DNA from: Virgisporangium aurantiacum
GTDB taxonomy: Bacteria; Actinomycetota; Actinomycetes; Mycobacteriales; Micromonosporaceae
Length of the DNA stretch: 64,000 nt
Reading direction: 5' to 3'
Assembly (NCBI RefSeq): GCF_016863635.1
Contig: NZ_BOPG01000009.1
Location: 310,001-374,000, forward strand
The notes below the pieces were generated by a model. The model searched no databases. It saw only the letters and a program-made list of their open reading frames with translations, and was not told the origin of the DNA. Shown in pieces: positions 55,080-62,957 of the stretch (position 1 is the stretch's first letter; every line of letters starts with the position of its first letter). The position numbers were made by a program, and so were the translations under genes.

Positions 55080-55231
55080 CGGCGGCACCTCTCCCCGAAG
55101 GCGGTTGCTTTGTCCGAATGAACACTATATGGGAGCGGTCTGCCGCGAACGCCCTTCACGAGTACTAAGCGTCGGTTAGACCTGAATAGCACTGATCGCA
55201 CGAAGGGCTCATGTCTTGCAACGGGGGATGT

Positions 55232-57052
55232 ATGCAGCTTCCGACGACAACCATGCCGCAGCACCGAAACCGGATCCGGGTCGTGCTCACGTGGGCGGTG
55301 GACGCCGTCGCGTGGAGCATCGGGCTGACCGTCGCGGTGCTCGCCCGCTTCGAATGGGACCTCACCCAGCAGCGGCTCGCCGGTACCGCCGCGATGATCG
55401 TGCTCGCGATCGGCGGGCACACGATGCTCGGTCACATGCACTTCCTCTACCGGGGCCGCTACGGCTTCGGCACGTTCGAGGAGGTCCGCGCGGTGACCGT
55501 CACGGTCCTGGTGTGCGCCGCGGCGATGATGACGGTCGCCCTGCTCGCCACCACCCGCCCCGTACCCCTGAGCGCCGTCGTGGTGGGCAGTCCGCTCACG
55601 CTCGTCCTCATGCTCGGGATCAGGTACGTGCGGCGCCTGCACCGGCAGCGGATCCGGCGCCCCGACGCGCGCACGGCCGCACCCGTCCTCCTGTTCGGTG
55701 CCGGTGACGCCGGGCAGCAACTCATCCGGTCGATGCTCGGCGACCCGAACTGCCGCTACGTGCCCGTCGGGGTGCTCGACGACGATCCGGCCAAGCGCCA
55801 CCTGCGCGTCGCGGGTGTGAGCGTGCTCGGTACCCGCCACGACATCCCGAAAGCAGCGGCGGAGACGGGCGCCGCGACGGTGATCTTCGCGGTCTCGAAC
55901 GCCGACGGTGCCCTGGTGCGCGACGTGCAGGCCCTGGCGCAGCGGGCCGGCGTGAAGTTCAAGGTGCTGCCGTCGGTGAGCGAACTCCTCGACGGCCGGG
56001 TGAGCGTCGGCGACGTGCGCGACGTGCAGATCACCGACATCCTCGGCCGGCACCAGATCGAGACCGACCTCGACGCGATCGCGGGCTACCTGACCGGCAA
56101 GCGCGTGCTGGTGACCGGTGCGGGCGGGTCGATCGGCTCCGAGTTGTGCCGGCAGATCCACCGGTTCGCGCCGGCCGAGCTCATGATGCTCGACCGCGAC
56201 GAGTCGGCGCTGCACGCGGTCCAATTGTCTTTGCACGGCCGTGCGCTTCTCGATGGCCGCGACCTGATCCTCGCCGACCTCCGCGACACCGCGGCCATCC
56301 GCCGGATCCTCGCCGAGCGACGCCCGCAGGTGATCTTCCACGCGGCCGCGTTGAAACACCTCGCGCTGCTGGAGAGCCACCCCGGCGAGGCCGTGAAGAG
56401 CAACGTCTGGGGGACGCAGACGATGCTGGAGCACGCGCACGGCGTGGAACGGTTCGTCAACATCTCCACCGACAAGGCGGCGAACCCGACCAGCGTGCTC
56501 GGCTACACGAAACGGATCACCGAACGGCTCACCGCGCACGCGAGCACCCGCCACACGGGCACCTTCCTCAACGTCCGGTTCGGCAATGTGCTCGGCAGCC
56601 GCGGCTCGGTGCTCACGGCGTTCACCGCGCAGATCGCCAGCGGCGGACCGGTCACGGTGACCGACCCCGAGGTGACCCGCTACTTCATGACCGTCCAGGA
56701 GGCGGTGCAACTGGTGATCCAGGCCGCCGCCATCGGCCGCGACGGCGAGGCGCTGGTGCTGGAGATGGGCAAGCCGGTACGGATCGCCGACGTCGCGCGG
56801 CAGCTGATCGAGCAGGCTCCGCGCCCGGTCGAGATCGTCTACACCGGGCTGCGGGCGGGCGAGAAGCTGCACGAGGAGCTGTTCGGCGCCGGCGAACGCG
56901 ACGTGCGGCCGCTGCACCAGCTGATCTCGCAGGTGGAGGTGCCGCCGCTCGACCCGGGCAAGGTCGAGTACCTCGACCCGGACGGCGATCCGGCCCAGCT
57001 GGTGGTGGACCTGGCCGCGCTGTGCGACGTCTCGGCGTTCGTCCACGCCTGA
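55232..57052 (+). CDS. membrane nucleotide-sugar 4,6-dehydratase, PglF/CapD/FlaA1 family
   Basis: The 606-residue protein has four N-terminal membrane helices, a CoA-binding-like domain (VLLFGAGDAGQQLIRSML), and a C-terminal SDR domain with VLVTGAGGSIGSELCRQI, NISTDKAANPTSVLGYTKR and FGNVLGSRGSVL. PglF-type enzymes make UDP-4-keto-6-deoxy-HexNAc, the first step to bacillosamine and related sugars. The start is uncertain: ATG 55232 (GGGGGA nearby) is preferred; ATG 55211 adds seven residues. Confidence 0.93.
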   Translation: MQLPTTTMPQHRNRIRVVLTWAVDAVAWSIGLTVAVLARFEWDLTQQRLAGTAAMIVLAIGGHTMLGHMHFLYRGRYGFGTFEEVRAVTVTVLVCAAAMMTVALLATTRPVPLSAVVVGSPLTLVLMLGIRYVRRLHRQRIRRPDARTAAPVLLFGAGDAGQQLIRSMLGDPNCRYVPVGVLDDDPAKRHLRVAGVSVLGTRHDIPKAAAETGAATVIFAVSNADGALVRDVQALAQRAGVKFKVLPSVSELLDGRVSVGDVRDVQITDILGRHQIETDLDAIAGYLTGKRVLVTGAGGSIGSELCRQIHRFAPAELMMLDRDESALHAVQLSLHGRALLDGRDLILADLRDTAAIRRILAERRPQVIFHAAALKHLALLESHPGEAVKSNVWGTQTMLEHAHGVERFVNISTDKAANPTSVLGYTKRITERLTAHASTRHTGTFLNVRFGNVLGSRGSVLTAFTAQIASGGPVTVTDPEVTRYFMTVQEAVQLVIQAAAIGRDGEALVLEMGKPVRIADVARQLIEQAPRPVEIVYTGLRAGEKLHEELFGAGERDVRPLHQLISQVEVPPLDPGKVEYLDPDGDPAQLVVDLAALCDVSAFVHA

Positions 57053-57128
57053 CGCCCGACGACAACCCCAATGGGGGACTTGTACCTTTTGGGGAGTTCG
57101 CCGAACCGCCGCGACCGACGATGTCTGC

Positions 57129-58667
57129 GTGGGTGCTACGGCAAGGACGATCCGCACCGACGCTCATCGTGAAAGACACGCCCGTGCGGTGACACCCGCA
57201 GCAGGCATCGTCGGCTTACTGACCGTCGCGGCGCTGGGCCCCTACACACCGGTCACGGGCGTCCGCACCGAACAGATCGCTGTCTACGCCACGTTCGGAT
57301 TCGGGCTGCTGCGGCTGAACTGGATCCGCGGCCGGGCGCCGGCCCGGCTCATCGTGCCCGCGGTGCTCATGGCGGCCCTCGCGTTCATCGCGATCGTCGG
57401 CAGTGTCGACCGCGCGCCGAACCTGACCGGTTTCGTGTCGGGTGGCCTCATCGCGGGGCTGGACAACGTACTCCTCCCCGTGGCGACGATCGGTGCCGTC
57501 TGGTTCGTGACAACGCGCTGTTCGAATCTGAACCAGTCATTGCTGGTCGTGTGCCGGATCGTGGTGTGGGCGGCGGTCGTCAACACGGTCGCGGCGACCA
57601 TGTCGATCACGATGGATCTCACGCCGGTACTCGCGCGCTTCTGGGAAAACGGGTCAGCGCAGGCCGTCGCGGAACGGGCGGCTCAACTCGGTCGATTCAC
57701 CGGCATCTTCAATCAGCCGGCCGAAGCGGGGTTGTTCTACGGCATTGCGCTGATCGTCGCGGTGTTCCTCTACCGCGCCAACACCGTGCGACTTGCCTTC
57801 GTCACGCCGGTGATCCTGGCTGGTGGCGTCCTCACCGTCTCGAAGGTGTTCCTTCTCGTCGGCCTTCCGATTGGACTGTTCCAGCTGCTGCGTACCCGGG
57901 GACGGCGTGCCCTGCGGCTGGTCGGGGTGGGCGCGACCGTTTTGATCGGCTCACTTGCGGCGGTCGTCTGGTCGGAGACCCGCTGGACCGGTGGCACCTA
58001 TCTGGCTCGACTGTTCGTTCCACCGGCAGGCGGCAGCAGCGCGGTCGACCTGTACACCGCCGGCCGGCTGGGGGACGACTCGACGCTGCGGGCACTGGTG
58101 GAGTCGGTGCTCGACGCGGCGCCGTCGTTTGGAGTCGGTGTGCAAGGGCTCGCGGTGGCGTACGACAACGGCTGGGTCGAGGCGCTGGTGGTCGGCGGCC
58201 TGGTCGGCGCGGTCGTCTATTCGCTGGTGCTCAGCTACCTGTTGGTCGTGTGGCGACTCGGCCCGGACGGTTCGGCCACCGACCTGCTGGGCGGGCTCGC
58301 ACTCTTGCTCCTTGGCGCCTCGATGGGGTTGCCGGCCCTTACCGCCAACCGGGTCGCGACGATCGTATGGATCCTGATCGCGTTGTTGTTGGCCCGCCCT
58401 CAGGTCCGTTCGGGTGCTGCTCACCAGCGGATGACGCGGCCGGCCAACGGTTCGTCGGCGCGCGGGCCCTCGGCCCGGGCCGGCTTGCGGATCCAGGCGT
58501 GGGCCAGGGCCAGCACCCCCAGCCGGGACACGCTGAAGTTCCCGCGCCGGACGGCGTCGCCCACGGCGAGCCGCGGCAGCGCCAGCACGCTACCGAGCCA
58601 GGACAGGATCGCCGACACGGGGCCGAAGTTGGCCCGAGCCAACCAGACGCGGTTGCGGATCGAGTAG
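57129..58667 (+). CDS. O-antigen ligase-like membrane protein with an overlong C-terminus
   Basis: The 512-residue ORF has about ten membrane helices up to residue ~430 and a large loop (~275-350) of the Wzy/WaaL type (RLGDDSTLRALVESVLDAAP). The last ~80 residues (after LLLARPQVRSGAAHQ) are basic and Ser/Pro-rich and lie antisense to the convergent glycosyltransferase, so the frame probably ran on after an ancestral stop was lost. GTG 57129 has no clear RBS; GTG 57189 is possible. It would polymerise or ligate the glycan. Confidence 0.8.
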   Translation: MGATARTIRTDAHRERHARAVTPAAGIVGLLTVAALGPYTPVTGVRTEQIAVYATFGFGLLRLNWIRGRAPARLIVPAVLMAALAFIAIVGSVDRAPNLTGFVSGGLIAGLDNVLLPVATIGAVWFVTTRCSNLNQSLLVVCRIVVWAAVVNTVAATMSITMDLTPVLARFWENGSAQAVAERAAQLGRFTGIFNQPAEAGLFYGIALIVAVFLYRANTVRLAFVTPVILAGGVLTVSKVFLLVGLPIGLFQLLRTRGRRALRLVGVGATVLIGSLAAVVWSETRWTGGTYLARLFVPPAGGSSAVDLYTAGRLGDDSTLRALVESVLDAAPSFGVGVQGLAVAYDNGWVEALVVGGLVGAVVYSLVLSYLLVVWRLGPDGSATDLLGGLALLLLGASMGLPALTANRVATIVWILIALLLARPQVRSGAAHQRMTRPANGSSARGPSARAGLRIQAWARASTPSRDTLKFPRRTASPTASRGSASTLPSQDRIADTGPKLARANQTRLRIE

Positions 58668-59293
58668 TACGTCCACCGTGGACCGGTGATGACCTGCGAC
58701 CGGTGGTGCACCGCCGCCGCGTCGCCGCAGCAGACCACGCGCCAACCGGCGCGGCGGGCGCGCACGCACAGGTCGGCGTCCTCGCCGCCGAGGAAGAACG
58801 AGCCGTCCATGCCGACCGTCTCGACGACCTCGCGCCGGATGAACATCACCGCACCGGTGACCCACTCGCACTCGACCGGAGCCGGGCCCGGCTCGACGAG
58901 CACCAGCGGCGCGCGCCGCCACCGCGACAGTCGAGCGGCACCGGACTGCAGCGTGCCGTCGGAGTACCGCAGCACCGGCGCGACGATCCCGGTGTCCGAT
59001 GTGGACAGCAGGACGTCGAGGCAGCGCCGGTAGGCGGCGTACGGCAACTCGATGTCGGTGTTGAGCAACAGGTAGGCGTCCGAAGCGCGCCCCCGGACGG
59101 CGAGCGTGAACGCCGAACCGTAGCCGAGGTTCCGGTCCGCCACCATCCAGTCCACAGTGGACGGAAGGCCGGCGGGCCGGGCCCGGCCGTCGTTCGCCAC
59201 CACGACGATCTCGTCGGCGTACCCGTCGATGCGGCGGGTGAGGTCGACGGTCGGCTCGACCGGTCCGTAGTGCACGACCACCGCCGTGATCAT
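58421..59293 (-). CDS. glycosyltransferase family 2
   Basis: From ATG 59293 the 290-residue protein starts MITAVVVHYGPVEPTVDL and has the GT-A fold motifs: nucleotide-binding DEIVVVAND, the DxD region LLLNTDIELP, and the acceptor block GGEDADLCVRARRAGW. It resembles rhamnosyltransferase-like GT2 enzymes. It overlaps the upstream flippase gene by ATGA and belongs to the leftward five-gene run 64000 to 58421. Its 3' end is overlapped 247 bp by the convergent ligase-like gene. Confidence 0.9.
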   Translation of the reverse strand: MITAVVVHYGPVEPTVDLTRRIDGYADEIVVVANDGRARPAGLPSTVDWMVADRNLGYGSAFTLAVRGRASDAYLLLNTDIELPYAAYRRCLDVLLSTSDTGIVAPVLRYSDGTLQSGAARLSRWRRAPLVLVEPGPAPVECEWVTGAVMFIRREVVETVGMDGSFFLGGEDADLCVRARRAGWRVVCCGDAAAVHHRSQVITGPRWTYYSIRNRVWLARANFGPVSAILSWLGSVLALPRLAVGDAVRRGNFSVSRLGVLALAHAWIRKPARAEGPRADEPLAGRVIRW

Positions 59294-60561
59294 CTGACTC
59301 CCACCAACTCGGGCGGCGCGGGCGCCGGCACCGGCCGGCGGAGCGCGCGCAGGAACGAGACGGACGAGACGGCGTAACCCGCGAGCGGCGCCAGCCCCAG
59401 CACCGCGACGGGCAACGCGAGCCACCACACGACGAGGAACCCGGTCACCACGGTCAGCAGCCCGGGGAGCCGACCGCGCAGCAGGGTGGCCGCGGTGCGA
59501 CGCCGCAGCACCTCATGGACGAGCAGATAGTCCACCGACTGCACGACCCCGGCCAGGCACAGCACGGTGACGATCGGCCCCGCCGGCGCGAACGTCGACC
59601 CGTAGACCGCCGGCACCCACACCAGACTCGACACACCGAGGGGCACGGCGATCAGGCCGGCGTTGGTGAGCGCGTGCCGGAGTTCGTCGCGCAGGCCGCT
59701 CTGCCCGCCGCTCTGCCCGCCAGTGAGCCGGCCCGACCGGTTGGCGAACCGGTACATGCCGCTCGCCTGGCCCATCGCCAGCACGGCCGCCTGCGCGGCG
59801 ACGCCGACCGCGTAGAACGCCACGGTGGTGTGCGGGAACAGGGCGGCGACCGCGATGAGGTCGAAGCGGTACTGCACCTGCGTGGCGAAGTTCGCCGGGA
59901 ACAGGTGCCATGTGCGGGCGGTGAGCCCCGTGCCCTTGGCACCGCGCACCCGGCGCGACGCGCCGGAACCCTGGAGCCGGCGCGGCGCACCGGAACCCTG
60001 GAGCCGGCGCAGCGCGACCGCCGCCCAGCCGACGGCGACCACCGCCTGGCTGCCGGCGATGGCGAGCAGCCAGTGTGCCGCGGTGCGGTCGCCGGTCGCC
60101 AGCAGCGCGGCGATCGCCGTGAACGCCGCGGCCTGCGGCGCCAGCCGGGCGAGGTTGAACTGGGCGCCCATCCGGCCGGCCCGCTGGGCGAGCGCCGGCC
60201 CGATCGCACCCACCTGGTTGGCGACCACGACGAGCACCGTCGCCACCACCAGCAACGGCGCGGGATGCAGCGTCGCGGCCAGGACGGCCACCACCACGAG
60301 CGCGGCCGTCAGCGTCGACGCGAGCGCGGTGACGACGGCCGGAAGGCGGTGCCGCCGGTCGAGCACGAGCGCCTGCGGCAGCCCGCCGATCGCCAGGATC
60401 GCCACCCCGGCACCCCAGGCCTGCCAGGTGACGTACTCGCCGCGCCCCTGCGGCGCGAGCGCACGCGAGATGCACACGCTCGACAGCACGCCGCTCAGCA
60501 GCAACGCCCCGTTCGCCGCGAGCGTCGGCAGGCGACCGCCGGCCAGGCCTCTGAGGTGCAT
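59290..60561 (-). CDS. polysaccharide flippase (Wzx/MATE-like)
   Basis: The 423-residue protein has about twelve membrane helices and begins MHLRGLAGGRLPTLAANGAL with the short N-terminal motif of the PST/MVF superfamily. Charged loops separate the helices. A 27-bp duplication gives RRLQGSGAP twice near residue 190. It should flip lipid-linked glycan across the membrane. It lies between the GT2 and methyltransferase genes on one strand. Confidence 0.85.
   Translation of the reverse strand: MHLRGLAGGRLPTLAANGALLLSGVLSSVCISRALAPQGRGEYVTWQAWGAGVAILAIGGLPQALVLDRRHRLPAVVTALASTLTAALVVVAVLAATLHPAPLLVVATVLVVVANQVGAIGPALAQRAGRMGAQFNLARLAPQAAAFTAIAALLATGDRTAAHWLLAIAGSQAVVAVGWAAVALRRLQGSGAPRRLQGSGASRRVRGAKGTGLTARTWHLFPANFATQVQYRFDLIAVAALFPHTTVAFYAVGVAAQAAVLAMGQASGMYRFANRSGRLTGGQSGGQSGLRDELRHALTNAGLIAVPLGVSSLVWVPAVYGSTFAPAGPIVTVLCLAGVVQSVDYLLVHEVLRRRTAATLLRGRLPGLLTVVTGFLVVWWLALPVAVLGLAPLAGYAVSSVSFLRALRRPVPAPAPPELVGVR
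59963..60010 (-). repeat. 27-bp duplication inside the flippase gene
   Basis: The 21-base block CCGGAACCCTGGAGCCGGCGC occurs at 59963-59983 and 59990-60010 (plus-strand order), a 27-bp period. It encodes RRLQGSGAP-like units in a cytoplasmic loop. Confidence 0.85.
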
Positions 60562-60564
60562 GAG

Positions 60565-61707
60565 CTATTCGGAGACGCGCCCGGCATCCGGTGCGGCGGA
60601 ACGGGCCGCTGAACGGTGCGCGCCGACGGCGGCCGAGCGGGTCGCGCCGGCGCCGGCCGCCGAGCGGGTCGCGCCGCCGTCAGCCGCCGACCGGGTCGCG
60701 CCGCCGTCGGCCGCCGAGCGGGCCGCGCCGCCGTCGGCCGCCGAGCGGGCCGCGCCGGCCTCGACCGGTTGTGGCCGGAACGCCACCCCGAGGGTCGGCG
60801 CGTCTTTCCCGGCGGGCTCCGGTAGCGCCCGGAACGGCTGCTGCAGGCCGCTGTTCAGGAACCGGCAGACCCGGTTCCGCGTCCGCCAGCCGAGCCCGCG
60901 GACCCGCCGCACCGCCGCCGACGGCCGGCCGTCGGCGGTGAGCAGCGGCTGCCAGGTGCGCGCCGGCGCCCGCCCGTACCGAGGTGCGTCGAGGAACGTG
61001 GCGTCGCATCCGGCGCGCCGCGCGACTTCGCGGATCGCGGTGGACCCGAACCAGAGCAGATGCACGGGCGGGAGGTCGGTGTCCCAGATCGCGTCGGCCG
61101 GGCTGGCGTCGCGGTTCGGGGTCGTCACGACGACGGACCCGCCCGGACGGAGATACGTCATCGCGTCGCGCAGGAACCCGACCGGGTCCGGCACATGCTC
61201 GATGATCTCCAGGGCGAGGACCAGGTCGGCACCGGCGAGGTCCAGCTCCGCGGTGGTCGCGAACCAGTCGTCGTGGCCGAACCGCCGGCGGGCGCGGTCG
61301 ACCACCGTCTGCGAGAGGTCGACGCCGAGGCACGTGTACCCGGCCCGGCGCAGCGCGTACGTCAGGTAGCCCTCGCCGCAGCCGAGGTCGACCACCACCG
61401 CGTCGCGGGGCAGCAGCCGCACCGCGTCGGCGGCGAAGCGGTACGGCAGTTCGGCCCCGGCGAGGAGGTCGAGCGGTTCCGGGCTGCGGGTGACCGCACC
61501 GGCGTAGCGGGCGTACCGGTCGTACCCCGGCAGCACGGCCGCGTGCCGGTAGATGGACTCGTACAACGTCTCCGGAACGTCGAGCCGGTCGGCGTAGCGC
61601 AGCCGGCACCGTCCACATTCGACGATCGCGACCCGGTAACCCTCGACGTAGCCGTCGAAGCGGCCCGAGACCACCTCGCCCGGTTCCCCGCAGGTGGGGC
61701 AGTTCAC
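60565..61707 (-). CDS. zinc-ribbon class I SAM-dependent methyltransferase with repeat tail
   Basis: From GTG 61707 the 380-residue protein has an N-terminal zinc ribbon (CPTCGE ... CGRCRLRY) and a Rossmann methyltransferase domain with VVDLGCGEGYLTYALRRAG, ADLVLALEIIEHVPDP and RPGGSVVVTTP. The last ~65 residues are nine-residue repeats (AARSAADGG-like). It likely methylates a sugar of the local glycan. GTGA joins it to the upstream glycosyltransferase. Confidence 0.88.
   Translation of the reverse strand: MNCPTCGEPGEVVSGRFDGYVEGYRVAIVECGRCRLRYADRLDVPETLYESIYRHAAVLPGYDRYARYAGAVTRSPEPLDLLAGAELPYRFAADAVRLLPRDAVVVDLGCGEGYLTYALRRAGYTCLGVDLSQTVVDRARRRFGHDDWFATTAELDLAGADLVLALEIIEHVPDPVGFLRDAMTYLRPGGSVVVTTPNRDASPADAIWDTDLPPVHLLWFGSTAIREVARRAGCDATFLDAPRYGRAPARTWQPLLTADGRPSAAVRRVRGLGWRTRNRVCRFLNSGLQQPFRALPEPAGKDAPTLGVAFRPQPVEAGAARSAADGGAARSAADGGATRSAADGGATRSAAGAGATRSAAVGAHRSAARSAAPDAGRVSE
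60619..60759 (-). repeat. 27-bp tandem repeats at the methyltransferase 3' end
   Basis: About five degenerate units with a 27-bp period (CGCGCCGCCGTCGGCCGCCG core on the plus strand) encode AARSAADGG/ATRSAADGG in the protein tail. Confidence 0.8.
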
Positions 61708-62957
61708 TCGACTCCCGCTTTCAGGCTCTCGTAGCCGCTGCCCAGCAGCTTCTCGTAGACGCCGAGGTACAGGTCGAGCGTCGCGTCGGCGGAGAACCGG
61801 TCGAGGCACCGGCGGCGGGCCTGGCGGCTGGCCGCCTCGCCGTCGACGAGCAGTTGCCGGACGCGCTTGGCCACCTCGGCGCTGACGTCCTCGTCGGCGC
61901 CCTGCGGAACCCGCCAGCCGGTGACGCCGTCGACCACGGTCTCGCGGGAACCGGCCGAGTCGGTGGCGACCACCGGCAGCCCGCTGGCCATCGCCTCCAG
62001 CACCGACATGCCCAGCCCCTCCTCGTGCGACGTCTGCACGAACACCGACGCGCCCTGGTACAACTCGGCGAGGCCGGCGTCGGGAACGTCCGTGCGGACG
62101 TCGATCCGTTGGGTGAGCTTCAGATCCTCGATGAGCTCCCGGTTGACGGGCAGCAGCGGGCCCTTGCCGGCGAGCACCAACCGCGGGGCCGGCTCCGCCT
62201 CGGCGCACAGCACTGCGTACGCGCGGATGAGCCGGTCCAGCCCCTTCCGGGGATCGCCGAGCCGGCACACCGACAGTAAGTACCCGTCCTTCCGCCAGCC
62301 GTCGAACGGCGGCAGGAACCGCGTGGTGTCGACGCCGGGCGGCGCCTTGACGACCTGCTGCTGCCCGGTCTCCGCGACCGCGGCGACCATCGCGTCGTTC
62401 TCGACGAGCACCGCACTTGCCTTCTTCGTCGCCGACTTCTCGAGCCGGGTCGTGATCGCCGTCATCGCCTGCCTCCAGGTTCGTAGCGGCCGGCCGACCG
62501 CCGAGAGTTGAACAGCCCGTTCCCAGGCCGCCCACGTGGCCACCTGCACCACGACCGGACGACCGACCCGATCTGCCACCCCCGCCCAGGCCGCGGTGCC
62601 GCACACGACCTGGATCAGGTCGTACTCGCGCAGCACGCGGGTCAGCCCGGTTCGGGGGCGGTACCGCATGAACTCGATCTCCACCGCATTCGCGCCCCAG
62701 TGGAATGTGGACGGGTCTCTCGTCGCCTCACTCGGCGACAGATCAGCAGCAGTATCCGCCACGCGTAAATCGCGTCGACGCCAGGTACCCGGCACGGCGA
62801 GCCGGCGGCTGTTCGGGTCGCGGCTCCAGGTCGCCAGGTCGTGAATGTCCACTGTGTACCGACCGGTGGCGGTGAGGCCGGCGCGCAACCATCGCGCGAC
62901 CGCGGGCACGCCGCCACCGGTGTGGAACCCGTGCGTGACGATCGCGACCCGCCTCAT
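61704..62957 (-). CDS. glycosyltransferase family 4
   Basis: From ATG 62957 the 417-residue protein has a GT-B fold. The N-terminal MRRVAIVTHGFHTGGGVPAV binds acceptor; the C-terminal GT1-type domain shows LSVCRLGDPRKGLDRLIRAY, RLVLAGKGPLLP and the nucleotide-sugar motif EEGLGMSVLEAMASGLPVVA (EX7E). It probably adds one sugar of the repeat unit in the cytoplasm. Overlaps: GTGA to the methyltransferase, ATGA to the upstream glycosyltransferase. Confidence 0.92.
   Translation of the reverse strand: MRRVAIVTHGFHTGGGVPAVARWLRAGLTATGRYTVDIHDLATWSRDPNSRRLAVPGTWRRRDLRVADTAADLSPSEATRDPSTFHWGANAVEIEFMRYRPRTGLTRVLREYDLIQVVCGTAAWAGVADRVGRPVVVQVATWAAWERAVQLSAVGRPLRTWRQAMTAITTRLEKSATKKASAVLVENDAMVAAVAETGQQQVVKAPPGVDTTRFLPPFDGWRKDGYLLSVCRLGDPRKGLDRLIRAYAVLCAEAEPAPRLVLAGKGPLLPVNRELIEDLKLTQRIDVRTDVPDAGLAELYQGASVFVQTSHEEGLGMSVLEAMASGLPVVATDSAGSRETVVDGVTGWRVPQGADEDVSAEVAKRVRQLLVDGEAASRQARRRCLDRFSADATLDLYLGVYEKLLGSGYESLKAGVE

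Noticed and set aside
57060-57128. CCCCAATGGGG palindrome as terminator after the dehydratase gene
   Set aside because: Only a 4-5 bp stem without a proper loop or U-tract; too weak to call.
60619-60759. CRISPR-like array
   Set aside because: Units are contiguous 27-bp coding repeats without spacers and lie in frame in a methyltransferase gene.
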